A program made the translations under genes and the position numbers. From contig NHNY01000002.1 in NCBI GenBank assembly GCA_002786065.1, positions 620,001 to 684,000 of the forward strand: a stretch of 64,000 nucleotides of DNA. Direction: 5' to 3'. Each line of letters begins with the position of its first letter. Positions within the stretch are counted from its first letter, which is position 1. This DNA is from Microcyclospora pomicola (lineage: Eukaryota > Ascomycota > Dothideomycetes > Capnodiales). Positions 22,258 through 31,814 of the stretch are shown piece after piece. A model generated the notes under the pieces. It made no database searches. It was not told where the DNA came from and saw nothing but the letters and a program-made list of their open reading frames with translations.

Positions 22258-24018
22258 TGAGGCAGGATTTGTCGAGAATGAGACACACACGTATGAAGAT
22301 ATCGAATAGCTAGATCGCTTGAGTGAGGCAGCCCAACTGGCTAAGGATAAGCCATTCATATAACGCGAGAGCACGCTGCTAGATCAGAACGATAGCAGAC
22401 ATCCAGAAAGCAGAAATTTTGTGATAGCCCCATCATGCTCACGTCGAAGGTTCGATCCATTAGTTCCAATGCATTTTCTCGGCCAACATGCACGGGATTG
22501 GAACAAAACCTGACACGAGCTGGCTCATCTTGCTGGTCGACGGGTGACAGAGCCTGCAGGGTCATCGCTGCGCCTGATGGGCGAAGGGACTGCGCGAGCT
22601 TTGTCCATCGATCCTCGTCGAGCTGGTCTGCGGGTCACAGAGTCTGCGGGATCGCCATTCTGTCGTGGGATACTTGAAGCAGGCTGAGCCGGACTGCGTT
22701 TGATAGACTCGCTTCTGCTGTCGGGTTGAAGACGTCTGATCTCGATCATGGCTCCATTGACATCCCTCGCATCACGAGCCACGGGTTCGAGATTCAACTC
22801 CTGGACACCAATGTCGCCAATGCCCAGTGGTACCTGTACGTTTGATCAGAGCTCGAGATTGGCTGTGGAGCCAATGAGTGAGAACATACGGAGACTATAC
22901 CAGCAACGCACGAAGCCAACACGCAAATGGTGGCGACACGCATGTCTGCTCTTGTAACTTGAAGACGGAAGGATCGAAGAATGGTAGGAATCGATGGAAC
23001 AGATCGAAGATCGAAGTCTGAGATCGGCGATCGATTGCTATAGAGTCCACAGAAGTGTCACGGTTGAGACACCTGAGTCAATGTAGGGTATGTTGCGGAT
23101 GAAGAATATCACCCAGACATCGGGCATGGTGAGAGAATATATAGCCCAATGAGCGACCGCCGAAGCCTTACCTCCTTCGACTTCTTGGACAGCAGACCGG
23201 CCAAGCTTACTTCGAGTGTCTTTCACATTCATGCGATGCGACGATCCCATGGAGTTTACTAGGCAATGTGTCATATCAGACTTGCTGCACGACTCTCGAT
23301 CGCTGGCAAAACTGCTGCCTGTGTCAGTAGCCATGGAGATCGATCCAACCGAATCTCGAGAGCTGCTAGACCACGATTTGTTGGTGGAAAGGTGCCCTCG
23401 TAAGCTCTGGAGATTATCAAATAGCAGCCAATTTTCAAGGTGGTACAGAAGTCTAGACACGCACACCGCGAAGACGGATCTGCAATTGGCTGACTTGAAC
23501 AAATGCAAGCGCCGTCACACCTCTATACGGACGTTTTCTGTTGGGCCTGGGTTTTAGTGATACGAAGCCTCTGTGCGAGGCGAAGTGTTGCATGCCGTGC
23601 GCGTGGCTTATGGCATATGACTGCTAAACACGACTCGCTTCGGTGGCAAGGACAATGAGTTTGCGACAAGGCACTTCCTCGAATGAATGAAGGCAGATAC
23701 GAGCGAGCAGTTCTGTCGAGCTTCAGCTCATGTTTTGCGTGCTAATAAATATGCCCGTACGAACGCTGCACGCAATCTCTTCCCTCCGGACTGGAAGGGT
23801 GAAGTGCACAGTGCCATGCCTTTTTCCGACGCTAGCGGATTTACGGTGCAGAACCTCGGCAGCATTCGCAGTCCCACGGCTCACTACACCTCTATATTAT
23901 TCCCGATGTACAATATATTGCCGTCGGGATCACGAATATAGATATTTGTCGTAGGTCAACAAGTGATTTATTCAAGTTGCGCATACACTATTTCCTTTTT
24001 CAATTGAGTGCGAACAAA
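22258..24018. other. Gene-free 1.8 kb with short repeats
   Basis: No supportable gene. The longest ORF (23038-23508, minus, 156 codons) has no recognisable domain and overlaps an opposing ORF of similar quality. The stretch does contain a degenerate 30-nt box repeated about 90 nt apart (22532 and 22622) and a block rich in GATCG near 22990-23040. The SDR promoter must lie at its right end, where AT-rich sequence (around 23890-23950) precedes the start. Confidence 0.5.
22532..22655. repeat. Degenerate direct repeat, two copies
   Basis: Two similar boxes, beginning GCTGGTCGACGGGTGACAGA at 22532 and GCTGGTCTGCGGGTCACAGA at 22622, are 90 nt apart. Each continues with a similar TCTGC/CCTGC-GG segment, and the resemblance fades after about 30 nt. 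They look like remnants of an old local duplication. Confidence 0.5.
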
Positions 24019-25026
24019 ATGGCTCAACGACGTGCGGAGCAGATCTCTGCGCACTTGAATTACCCGAAGGGCATGCTCAATGGGCAAGTTGCGATCATTA
24101 CAGGTTCCGGTCAAGGAATTGGCGCAGAGACTGCGCGACTATTCGCAAAGGAGGGTGCTAAGGTCATTGTCTCGGACATCGATGCTGGTGAGCTCTATCT
24201 TTAGACAGCGACCTTCACCGCGAATTCGTACAAAGGCTCAGGCTAAGACCAAACCCTACAGCGAAAGCGAAGAGTGTCGCGGAAGAGATCAAGAAGGCTG
24301 GTGGACAAGCACTGGCTGTGCCAGGTGATATGCTCGATGATGCATACCTGAAAGAGCTTGTAAAGAAGACTGCCGAGTTCGGCAATGGCAAGATTCATAT
24401 CATTGTCAACAATGCTGGTTATACTTGGGATGGAGTGATTCACAAGGTGTGTAAAGAACCCATACCCAATCATTGATGTTCGTTGGGCTCATCACATGAA
24501 CTAGACCACCGACAAGCAGTGGGACACCATCATTGCGCTACACAGCACTGCACCCTTCAAGCTCATCCGTGCAGCAGCACCATACTTCCGTGTTAAGGAT
24601 GGCGAACCTCGCAACATCATCAACATTTCCTCTACTTCTGGTCTTCACGGCAATGCTGGCCAAGCAAACTACGCCATGGCAAAGGCAGGTGTGACTGGAT
24701 TGACAAAGACCATTGCGAAGGAGTGGGGACCCCAATTCGGTGTCCGAGCTAACACTATTGCCTTTGGTCATATCCTGACACGACTCACCGCTGCTAAGGA
24801 GGAGGGTGCCTTTATCACGACTCCGGATGGTGAGAAGGTCGCACTCGGCATACCCGGAGCACAGAAGGCTGCGAAAGAGGCTGGAAGCGCCGCTTTCAAG
24901 GACATTCCGCTTGGCCGGCCCGGCACAGCGACCGAGGCCGCGAGCTCGATCCTTGCAGTTGCCTCGCCTTTGTTCTCTTACGTCAATGGCCAGACTCTGA
25001 GTGTCACGGGAGGCCGGAATATCTGA
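24019..25026 (+). CDS. FabG-like short-chain dehydrogenase (3-oxoacyl-ACP reductase type)
   Basis: Three exons, 24019-24187, 24262-24446 and 24505-25026, with introns of 74 and 58 nt; 291 residues. The cofactor motif TGSGQGIG is at residues 29-36, NNAG near 106-109, and the catalytic set is Ser161 (INISS), Tyr174 and Lys178 (YAMAK). C-terminal [13 protein letters not shown] is typical of the FabG/classical SDR subfamily. An insert around residues 205-240 ([21 protein letters not shown]) is longer than in bacterial FabG. It should reduce a keto group or oxidise an alcohol with NAD(P)H; the substrate is unknown. No organelle signal is clear. It lies about 510 nt upstream of the UstYa-family gene on the same strand, so they could be co-regulated. 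Confidence 0.92.
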
Positions 25027-25536
25027 ACACGTATGTAGGACAAATACTCAAGCAACGCCTCGAATTCCCGTCGCACCCCTTTATCTCTCTGATTGACAGC
25101 ACATTGCCACCCTCCATCTCCATTGGTGTTATAGTGACGTGATACCGAATGACAATCTGTACGATCGTCTGTGTTTGGGAGGTGAGGCTCAAGGCCACTG
25201 ATAAGACAAAGCTCGCCTGATCAGCTGGTTTCTGTATACAGTCGGGCTTCCAACAATATGCCTGACACCCATCTCAAGTCACTATTCGTCAGAATATCCG
25301 GTAAAAGTAGGTACTTTCGCAACGCTGAGCACGGATGTTAGCCATGCCGAAGGACCCAATAATGCTCACTGACACCAAGAAGTGTACCTTCCTGGCGTGT
25401 TCAACTTGTACAACATCCCGACATCTAGATTTGCCACAGCTCAGACCAGGTGATCCATTTACTACAGCGTTCACCGTCGGAACATGTTTCATTGTGACAA
25501 ACGCAAGAGGCGCTGCTGCTGAACGAAATTTCGACC
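25027..25536. promoter_or_regulatory. Intergenic region upstream of the UstYa-family gene
   Basis: 510 nt between two plus-strand genes. No coding sequence was recognised; it should hold the SDR 3' end and the UstYa-family promoter. Confidence 0.4.
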
Positions 25537-26859
25537 ATGTCCCAACCAGAACGATTCAGCATCAGGGATAACGCTGGGCGTTGGCAGTGGCCAGCGCACG
25601 ACAGTGAGACTGAGAGTGAAGATGACAAACGCTTGCAACATGTAGCAACAGGACAAGACTACGAAGTGTTGCCAGACAAGAGTCAAGAGATGCTGACCTC
25701 TGGCCGATCTCAACACGAAGACCAAGTAGCGAGGACAGGACCATCTGATCAGATCGTGCGGCCGAATCTGTTCCATCGGCGGACGACACAGCGTACGGTG
25801 ACTTCAGTAGTCACAGCTACCGGCCGCGAAAGAGCGGACAGTGATCAAGCACTCACCTCCGCAGGGCCAGCTTCGGCCACTCGTGGCTCCTTGACAGGAA
25901 GCAAAGTGGGAGAACGCAGAAGATCGTGGACGATGAGTCTAGACGGCGAATATGCACAAGACCAGCCCATGCTTGATTCATCGAACAGGGATTATGACAT
26001 TCCCAAGTACCGCAGCCCAGTCAACAATTCTGCGACTCCTGGACAGCACAGCACATCCCTCGCCACTCCCCGCTGCTGTATTCCTTGGATCTTGACCACT
26101 GCGCTTCTCTTCTTCGTGGTCGTGATAGAGACTGCATGGCTCCTCTGCCATCACACGACCTTTCTCCACCACGGGGATTCCCCAATCGTCTGGCCAACCC
26201 TACCTCCGCACCTCCTTCAATCTACGGTTCCCACACGCTACACTTCGGCGCTACACGCTCACGAGAACGGCACGCTCTTCATCTCGAATCCATCTCCGTT
26301 CATCGGCCCGCCCTCCCCAGAGCTCGACGCACGCTGGTTCGCCCTGCTCGAGCCTCGATATTTTCGCCTTACAGATGCCGAGATTGCGGCGTTCGAGGAC
26401 GAACCGGGTCCCTTGTTTGATCGCAATATCTCCACGGCCATATCGTCAGGTTACGCTCACCTTGAGCCGCTCCCGATATGGCCACCGGAAGTCACCAAGC
26501 CCGGCGTCTATGGAGGCATTGATATGCTGCACTCACTGCATTGTGTCAACGCATTGCGGCGAGCCATCTCGGCAACCGGAGATGATGACATGAGCGTAGA
26601 TGGGATGGGCTTCATGTTGCCCGGCGAGACGCGGGAGCTGCATCTGTGGCATTGCATCGACCAGCTGCGGCAGGCGGTTTTATGCCATGGCGACGTGACG
26701 CCGGTGACACTGCGGCCGGTGATCAGTGGGCTGAGCGACGGGACTGGGAGGGTAGGCTTGACGATGCTTGGGGAGACGGAGCGGGTGCATCAATGTAGGA
26801 ATTGGGAGGGTATTGGCGCGTGGGTGAAGGGAGAAGCAGAGGAAAGAGGATGGGTATGA
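25537..26859 (+). CDS. UstYa-family (DUF3328) membrane oxidase-like protein with long N-terminus
   Basis: Intronless, 440 residues. One transmembrane helix lies at about residues 183-203 (WILTTALLFFVVVIETAWLLC). After it come the two diagnostic HxxHC motifs: HSLHC at 332-336 (in GGIDMLHSLHCVNALRR) and HLWHC at 369-373 (in HLWHCIDQLRQAVLCHGDVTP). UstYa-type proteins catalyse oxidative cyclisation, or other oxidation, of peptides and some other metabolites in ustiloxin-, cyclochlorotine- and related pathways. The cytosolic N-terminus of about 180 residues is rich in Ser, Thr, Gln and charged residues and is unusually long; typical members total about 230-280 residues. No precursor peptide with repeated KR-flanked cores is visible nearby. 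The family call is firm; the reaction is unknown. Confidence 0.9.
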   Translation: MSQPERFSIRDNAGRWQWPAHDSETESEDDKRLQHVATGQDYEVLPDKSQEMLTSGRSQHEDQVARTGPSDQIVRPNLFHRRTTQRTVTSVVTATGRERADSDQALTSAGPASATRGSLTGSKVGERRRSWTMSLDGEYAQDQPMLDSSNRDYDIPKYRSPVNNSATPGQHSTSLATPRCCIPWILTTALLFFVVVIETAWLLCHHTTFLHHGDSPIVWPTLPPHLLQSTVPTRYTSALHAHENGTLFISNPSPFIGPPSPELDARWFALLEPRYFRLTDAEIAAFEDEPGPLFDRNISTAISSGYAHLEPLPIWPPEVTKPGVYGGIDMLHSLHCVNALRRAISATGDDDMSVDGMGFMLPGETRELHLWHCIDQLRQAVLCHGDVTPVTLRPVISGLSDGTGRVGLTMLGETERVHQCRNWEGIGAWVKGEAEERGWV

Positions 26860-27034
26860 GTGGGACTTGGCTTGGGTTGGTGGGGTAGTAGTCAGTAAAG
26901 GGAGTATCTGTCTATTGAAAGGAACTTTTCTTATCGCGCAAGCCATTCATATTGGTCGTTCTGCCTCGTTGAGCGAGAAGTCGTCGATGCATTATATCTT
27001 TCCAGCTTGAATCGCGGAACTCAAGCCGAAGCTC

Positions 27035-28407
27035 TTAGTGCTTGGTGACCAAGCTGTTACCGCTCTCCTCCTTCGCCTTGCCGAACTTCTTCAGTCGGAT
27101 GGCGTTGACGGAGATGAAGCCAGTGGTGTCGCTGGGCTCGAAGTCTCCAATCTCGTCCATGGACGATTCGCTCTCGTCGTACAGCTTCTCGGTGTCTGAC
27201 CATCGGCCAAGCACGCTGAACATGCCCTTGTATGCCCGACAGCGAACGGAGCCGTTCACGTTCTTCTGAGAAGCGGTGATGCTCTCCTCGAGGAACTCGC
27301 GCTCGGGAGAGAAGTAGAGTCCGTTGTACAAAAGCTTGGCGTAGTTGAACGTCACGAACTGATCACGAAGCGCACGGACCTCACGGTCCATGACCAAACC
27401 TTCGAGATCGATGTGAGCCGATCGCAACATGGTCAGACCAGGGGTCTCGTAGCAACCTCGCGACTTGAGGCCGATGAATCGGTTCTCGACAATGTCGATG
27501 CGGCCCACGCCGTTGCGGCGAGCGATAGTGTTCGCTGTCAGGAAAAGATCGACTGCGTCGGTCACGGTCTTCTTTCCGCCCTCATACTCAAGCTTGACTG
27601 GAAGACCCTTCTCGAAGGTGAGGGTGAAGTCCTCTGGGGCATCTGGTGCCTTCATCGGGTCGACAGAAAGCTTCCACATGTCCTCTGGTGGAGTAGTGTT
27701 GGGGTCTTCGAGGATGCCTGCCTCGTAAGAGCAGTGTGCAAGGTTCTCGTCCATCGACCATGGCTTGCTCTTGGTGCTGGTGACAGGAATGCCCTTGGCA
27801 GCAGCGTAGTCCAGAAGATCAACCCGACCCTTGAACTTGTTGTAGAATACTGGGTCGCGCCATGGTGCAATGACCTTGATGCTTGGTTGAAGTGCGTAGA
27901 AGGCGAGCTCGAAGCGGACCTGGTCGTTGCCTTTGCCAGTGCAGCCGTGCGAGACCGCAAAGCACCCCTCCTTTTGAGCGACGGCAATCTGGGAGCGAGC
28001 GATGACTGGGCGAGCGAGGGATGTGCCAAGAAGGTACACGTTCTCGTAAATGGCGTTGGATGCGATGGCTGGGTAGCACAGCTCTTCGATGAACTATTCA
28101 CAGCTGTCAGCACAGGGTTTGTAAGTCGTTCAGGGCACAACCAAAACATACCTCGCGGCGGAGATCCTCGATGTAGCATTGAGTTGCGCCGATCTTGAGG
28201 GCCTTGTCCTTGGCTGCTTGGAAGTCTTCCTCCTGGCCTACATCGGCCATGAAGCAGATGACTTCATACCCTTCGTCCTATTGGCAATGATCAGTTCAGT
28301 CCGAGTGGTCTGCTCGAAGGTGGTTGACTTACTAGCAGGTAGCGGAGGATGCAGCTAGTGTCCAGACCGCCTGAGTAGGCCAAGCAAACCTTGCCTTTGC
28401 TGCCCAT
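27035..28407 (-). CDS. ARG1: Argininosuccinate synthase
   Basis: Three exons on minus: 28407-28333, 28277-28152 and 28093-27035, with introns of 55 and 58 nt; 419 residues, the normal length. The first exon encodes [20 protein letters not shown], with the ATP-pyrophosphatase loop SGGLDTS at residues 12-18. The second contains [18 protein letters not shown]. The third carries the citrulline/aspartate-binding region [16 protein letters not shown] and [18 protein letters not shown]-type phrases. It joins citrulline and aspartate, with ATP cleaved to AMP and PPi, in the penultimate step of arginine synthesis in the cytosol. I looked for a TGACTCA amino-acid-control site just upstream of the start and did not find a perfect one. 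Confidence 0.98.
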
Positions 28408-29149
28408 GATTGTTGTTGTATCGAGTGTGAGTGAAGGTGAGAGGAGGTATAGAGAATGAGAATCAGTGTCTCGAGGAAAACGAGAAAACAGGAATGTTAT
28501 AGTCACGCTGTCGGGAAAATTCTTGAGCTTCGTGCAGGGCAGCTCCAAAAGTTCTTCGGTCATTCACATGCCTGGCCACGCCTATCATCTTATCGATAGG
28601 TCGGGCGGGCAGATAAGAGATACCACCAATGCGCATTGGTCCCGAAGTTTCAACCTCAACTCCTGCTACAGCATGAACAACACTTGCAACAACGGGACTC
28701 TGAGGGTTCTCATCACGACGATGTCTGTGAAGTGGCTGTCCCTTGGCTTGGTGTCATGCAGATCTGTTCGGGGAAAGCTGCCACGGCTTGAAGTCGCGGC
28801 GCTTTCTGAGACACTATCCAACCACACTGCGACAGAGTCGTCCTCATGGTAAGGCTTATTGACTGTCTCACATTCCTTCTAGTTCTCACTCTCTTCCATT
28901 TTCCAAAATGTCCTCGAATGAGTCTCGTACCAGCCATGCTGGCTGTAATGGCGAAGGTAAGCTGAAGACAGACAGCCTAGCGAGTATACATGTCTTCGCT
29001 GACCACCTGGTAAGACTTGTCCTCACCAAATCTTGTCTTCACCAGCATGTATATAAATTTCCTCCTTTCTTATGTTCTATGATCTATCTGTCTCTCCATC
29101 CTCTTCGTAGCATACCATTCTACTTCGAATCTCAATACAGAACAACATT
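28408..29149. promoter_or_regulatory. Divergent region between ARG1 and the repeat-protein gene
   Basis: 742 nt containing both promoters. The ARG1 side is pyrimidine-rich on the minus strand, consistent with a fungal 5' leader. The plus side ends in an AT-rich, TATA-containing segment. A short ORF at 28908-29174 overlaps the downstream ATG in another frame and is probably not expressed from the predicted start site. Confidence 0.45.
29050..29059 (+). promoter_or_regulatory. TATA-like element upstream of repeat-protein gene
   Basis: The sequence GTATATAAAT sits about 91 nt before the ATG at 29150, a normal fungal TATA-to-start distance. It is the clearest TATA match I found in the window. 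Confidence 0.5.
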
Positions 29150-31141
29150 ATGGACTCCAAGAACACTGCAGTAGACTTCGACGCAGACTATGTCTTCGAT
29201 ACCATGCCACGCCCACTCACCCTGGGAGAGATCAAGACTCTGATCGAAAAGTGTCACGGGCTGTACATCTCCACTCATGACTATGTCGAAGAAGTCAGCA
29301 TCCGTCCGGAGTTCCACTACGCAAAAATCGCAAGTGCTATCATCTCACTGGCAACCGTTACGCTGCATCTGACCTGGAAGCACACTGGTACCTTCCAGGG
29401 CATATCCACAGTCTGCTTCTGGACCACCCTGGCAGTCTGGCCTCTTGGGCTGCATCGACCCATTTCAGCAGCATCCTCTACGATCGTTTGTGGTCTGAGA
29501 AACATCACATCCTACCTACGTCAGCAAAGCAAAGATTCTGGCCTTACAGACTTGATCGTCAACCTCACCTTCAACCTTGCCTTGATTGTGATCAACGCTC
29601 TTGAGTTTGTGGGCGGTTGCCTGACTATATGCACTATCTTGATCGGCTATCTTGGTCTCGCGGTGCTTCTGGCGGCCGCATACATCACACTATCCTGCTC
29701 TGGAGCGCACGACATATCCAAGAAAATATGTCGAAGGATCGTCATCGGCATCAATAAATTCCGCTCTCACCCACATACTGGGTCACTGTCACAAACGGGC
29801 CCGGCACTGCTCCTCTTCAGGAAGAAGCAGGAGCTGGCTTGCCGAAAGCTCGCAACGAAAATCGCCAACAGGAGGAGATGGCAAGCCAAAGCTCAATGCA
29901 CCGTCAAACTGGCTGTCGAACAGGTTACCTGGAAAGCGCACAGCAAGCACACAAGGGACTTCTGCCCGAAATTCCGCCCTTTTGGTCTCGCGACCTCGAA
30001 AAAGAACGTCAAACTAAGTATCTTGGGTGAGCACATACGAGCCTCATACGGCTTCTGCCCAGGGGCTCGACTTTTTACCTCGACGCCTCCAGAGCCGGTC
30101 TTTGACTGGGCCATCTTGTACGCGCATGTGGGCAACGCGTGGGACTTGTCCCCAAAAGCGCACCCTTTTGTCTCGACAGCTCCAGAACAGGCTGCCAAAC
30201 GAGCCATACTAGAAGCGCATGTGGGCAACGCGTGGGACTTGTCCCCAAAAGCTCACACCTCTGTCCCAATGACTCCAAAGCATGCCGACGATCAGACCGA
30301 GTGCAGCATCGACTCTGACGATGAGTCTGAGGACGTGTCTTCTGACGACGAAACGGACTACGGCGTTGGCTTTGACGATGCCTGTGACGAGGCAACTGAC
30401 GACACGACTTGCCACGAAAGAGACGATGAACCCAAGTACTTCTGGACCCGTACTTGTAACATCGGCGTGGAATCTGAAAGTGAACCCGACTTCGTCTTGG
30501 TCCGGCGATGCTTTGACGAATGCGGAATATGGGTGGATTGCATCGACGACAACCTCAGCGACGAGTCGAGTTCCTGCATTGTGCCCAGAAAAGAATATCG
30601 TGGCAGCACGGACAACAGGTCTACCGGCATACCTTACAACAAATTCGGCGATCGACCCAAGTACTTCTGGAAACGAATGTGCAACGCTGGCGGGCACGAG
30701 CACCGCGCAGCTAACAAAGTGTCGGATGATACTTCCGAGTCAATCATAATCCGGAAATGCCTTCGTGGTTGCAGAAGATGGTACGACGCACGTCAAGATC
30801 CGTTTGACAAGAGTTGTGACGTCTGCGACAGTATTGAGAGCCTTTGCGAGGTGAATGATGAAGGCGTCGTGGAGTTCAACAAGGGCTACAACAGGGGGAA
30901 CATGGGGAACGCACAGATCGCCAGTGACGAGACTGGGAGTGTGATATGGACGCCGTTGGACTCTGATGGAGAAGACAAGGATGAGAGTGAGGGGGACGGT
31001 GAGGATGAAGACGAGGACGATGGAAACGAGGCTGACGATGAGTGCGCGGATGACGAAGAGATGCCTGTCGACTACGGCTCGGACTTGGATGAGGAGACTC
31101 TGCGAGATATCTATGCAGAGTGTGGCGATTGGTTTCTGTGA
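29150..31141 (+). CDS. Unrecognised membrane protein with 31-residue repeats and Cys/Trp modules
   Basis: Intronless, 663 residues; I do not recognise the family. Order of parts: a charged N-terminus (1-55); a hydrophobic region with three to four possible spans (about 58-76, 84-101, 137-182); a basic stretch rich in Lys/Arg (191-250); four imperfect 31-residue repeats (about 259-382, the last two sharing AHVGNAWDLSPKAH); an acidic linker; two Cys-rich modules beginning PKYFW (428 and 503) and each containing a [RK]C-x3-C-x2-W core; and an acidic tail ending IYAECGDWFL, which echoes that core. No signal peptide is obvious. A TATA-like box lies 91 nt upstream. The frame is long and uninterrupted and its repeats are in register, so it is very likely coding. 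Function unknown. Confidence 0.8.
   Translation: MDSKNTAVDFDADYVFDTMPRPLTLGEIKTLIEKCHGLYISTHDYVEEVSIRPEFHYAKIASAIISLATVTLHLTWKHTGTFQGISTVCFWTTLAVWPLGLHRPISAASSTIVCGLRNITSYLRQQSKDSGLTDLIVNLTFNLALIVINALEFVGGCLTICTILIGYLGLAVLLAAAYITLSCSGAHDISKKICRRIVIGINKFRSHPHTGSLSQTGPALLLFRKKQELACRKLATKIANRRRWQAKAQCTVKLAVEQVTWKAHSKHTRDFCPKFRPFGLATSKKNVKLSILGEHIRASYGFCPGARLFTSTPPEPVFDWAILYAHVGNAWDLSPKAHPFVSTAPEQAAKRAILEAHVGNAWDLSPKAHTSVPMTPKHADDQTECSIDSDDESEDVSSDDETDYGVGFDDACDEATDDTTCHERDDEPKYFWTRTCNIGVESESEPDFVLVRRCFDECGIWVDCIDDNLSDESSSCIVPRKEYRGSTDNRSTGIPYNKFGDRPKYFWKRMCNAGGHEHRAANKVSDDTSESIIIRKCLRGCRRWYDARQDPFDKSCDVCDSIESLCEVNDEGVVEFNKGYNRGNMGNAQIASDETGSVIWTPLDSDGEDKDESEGDGEDEDEDDGNEADDECADDEEMPVDYGSDLDEETLRDIYAECGDWFL
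30122..30252 (+). repeat. Coding tandem repeat, period 93 nt
   Basis: A 38-nt stretch starting GCGCATGTGGGCAACGCGTG is identical at 30122-30159 and 30215-30252. The 93-nt spacing equals 31 codons. Two more diverged units precede it in the protein, so the last duplication is recent and the array older. Confidence 0.85.
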
Positions 31142-31814
31142 AGGACGCGATCCTCGCCAGGGACGGGGAAACAACGCTACCAATAATGAGTAGAAGCACT
31201 TCGACAGACTTTCAATTAGGAATGTTGAAGCTCTTCTGCGCAGACTGTGATCCTCGATTGAGTATGTTTGTAGGTGACTGAGTGGCGGGTGCATCGCATG
31301 ATGTTGTCTTCGACCATCTCCCGAGCTGCATCATAGGGCTGTGAGAGCTCGCTTTGCCCCACGTGAAGTGGTTCGATAGAATACCGCCACATCAGATAAG
31401 ATGGGTTATGACGCCTAGTATACTGTAGTCTGTAGGGTGGCGTGGCGACGCCAATCTCGGTCGATTGCTGCAGCATTCTGCTCAGTAGACGTATGCGATT
31501 ATTGGTAGCATCGCCGTAGTTTGGTGATACTGACCATCTGCATCATCAACATGAAGTGGCTTCATGTTCCTGCAAGAATTTAGAGTGATGAAGCGCCACA
31601 GACGCCGTTGAACCGGGTCCCTGACGCTAGCGCGGCGTGAGCCCCTACAATCATACGATTTTCCCGAATCGACTGGATTGAGCCCTCATACTAAGGTCCT
31701 GCGATATATTTCGCCGCCGGATCGCCTCCCAGACTTCTCCCTTTCTCCTCTTCACGGTCGAACAAGGCTCCTACACCCTCTCGTCCTCCTCCTCGCCTCA
31801 TCTCCGCCGACACG
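31142..31814. promoter_or_regulatory. Intergenic region upstream of ERG25
   Basis: 673 nt with no recognised gene. The last 100 nt before the ATG are strongly C/T-rich (about 31720-31810), typical of a highly expressed fungal gene. TCGTATGA on the minus strand near 31652 differs by one base from the Upc2-type sterol element core; I regard it as weak. Confidence 0.4.

Noticed and set aside
22440-22800. GGTTCGA boxes resembling tRNA T-loops (about 22448 and 22787)
   Set aside because: No matching acceptor stem, D-arm or anticodon arm could be folded around either box.
23038-23508. 156-codon minus-strand ORF in the gene-free region
   Set aside because: No domain, an overlapping ORF of similar length runs on the other strand, and no splice or promoter support.
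27413-28198. 261-codon plus-strand ORF over argininosuccinate synthase
   Set aside because: It is antisense to exons 2-3 and an intron of ARG1. It has no domain of its own and exists because of codon bias on the opposite strand.
28908-29174. 88-codon ORF overlapping the start of the repeat-protein gene
   Set aside because: It begins upstream of the TATA-like element at 29050, so the main transcript probably excludes its ATG; no domain.
29150-31141. Repeat protein as a RiPP precursor for the nearby UstYa-family enzyme
   Set aside because: Dikaritin-type precursors are short secreted proteins with KR/KK-flanked identical cores. This one has internal membrane spans, no clear signal peptide and no dibasic sites framing the 31-residue units.
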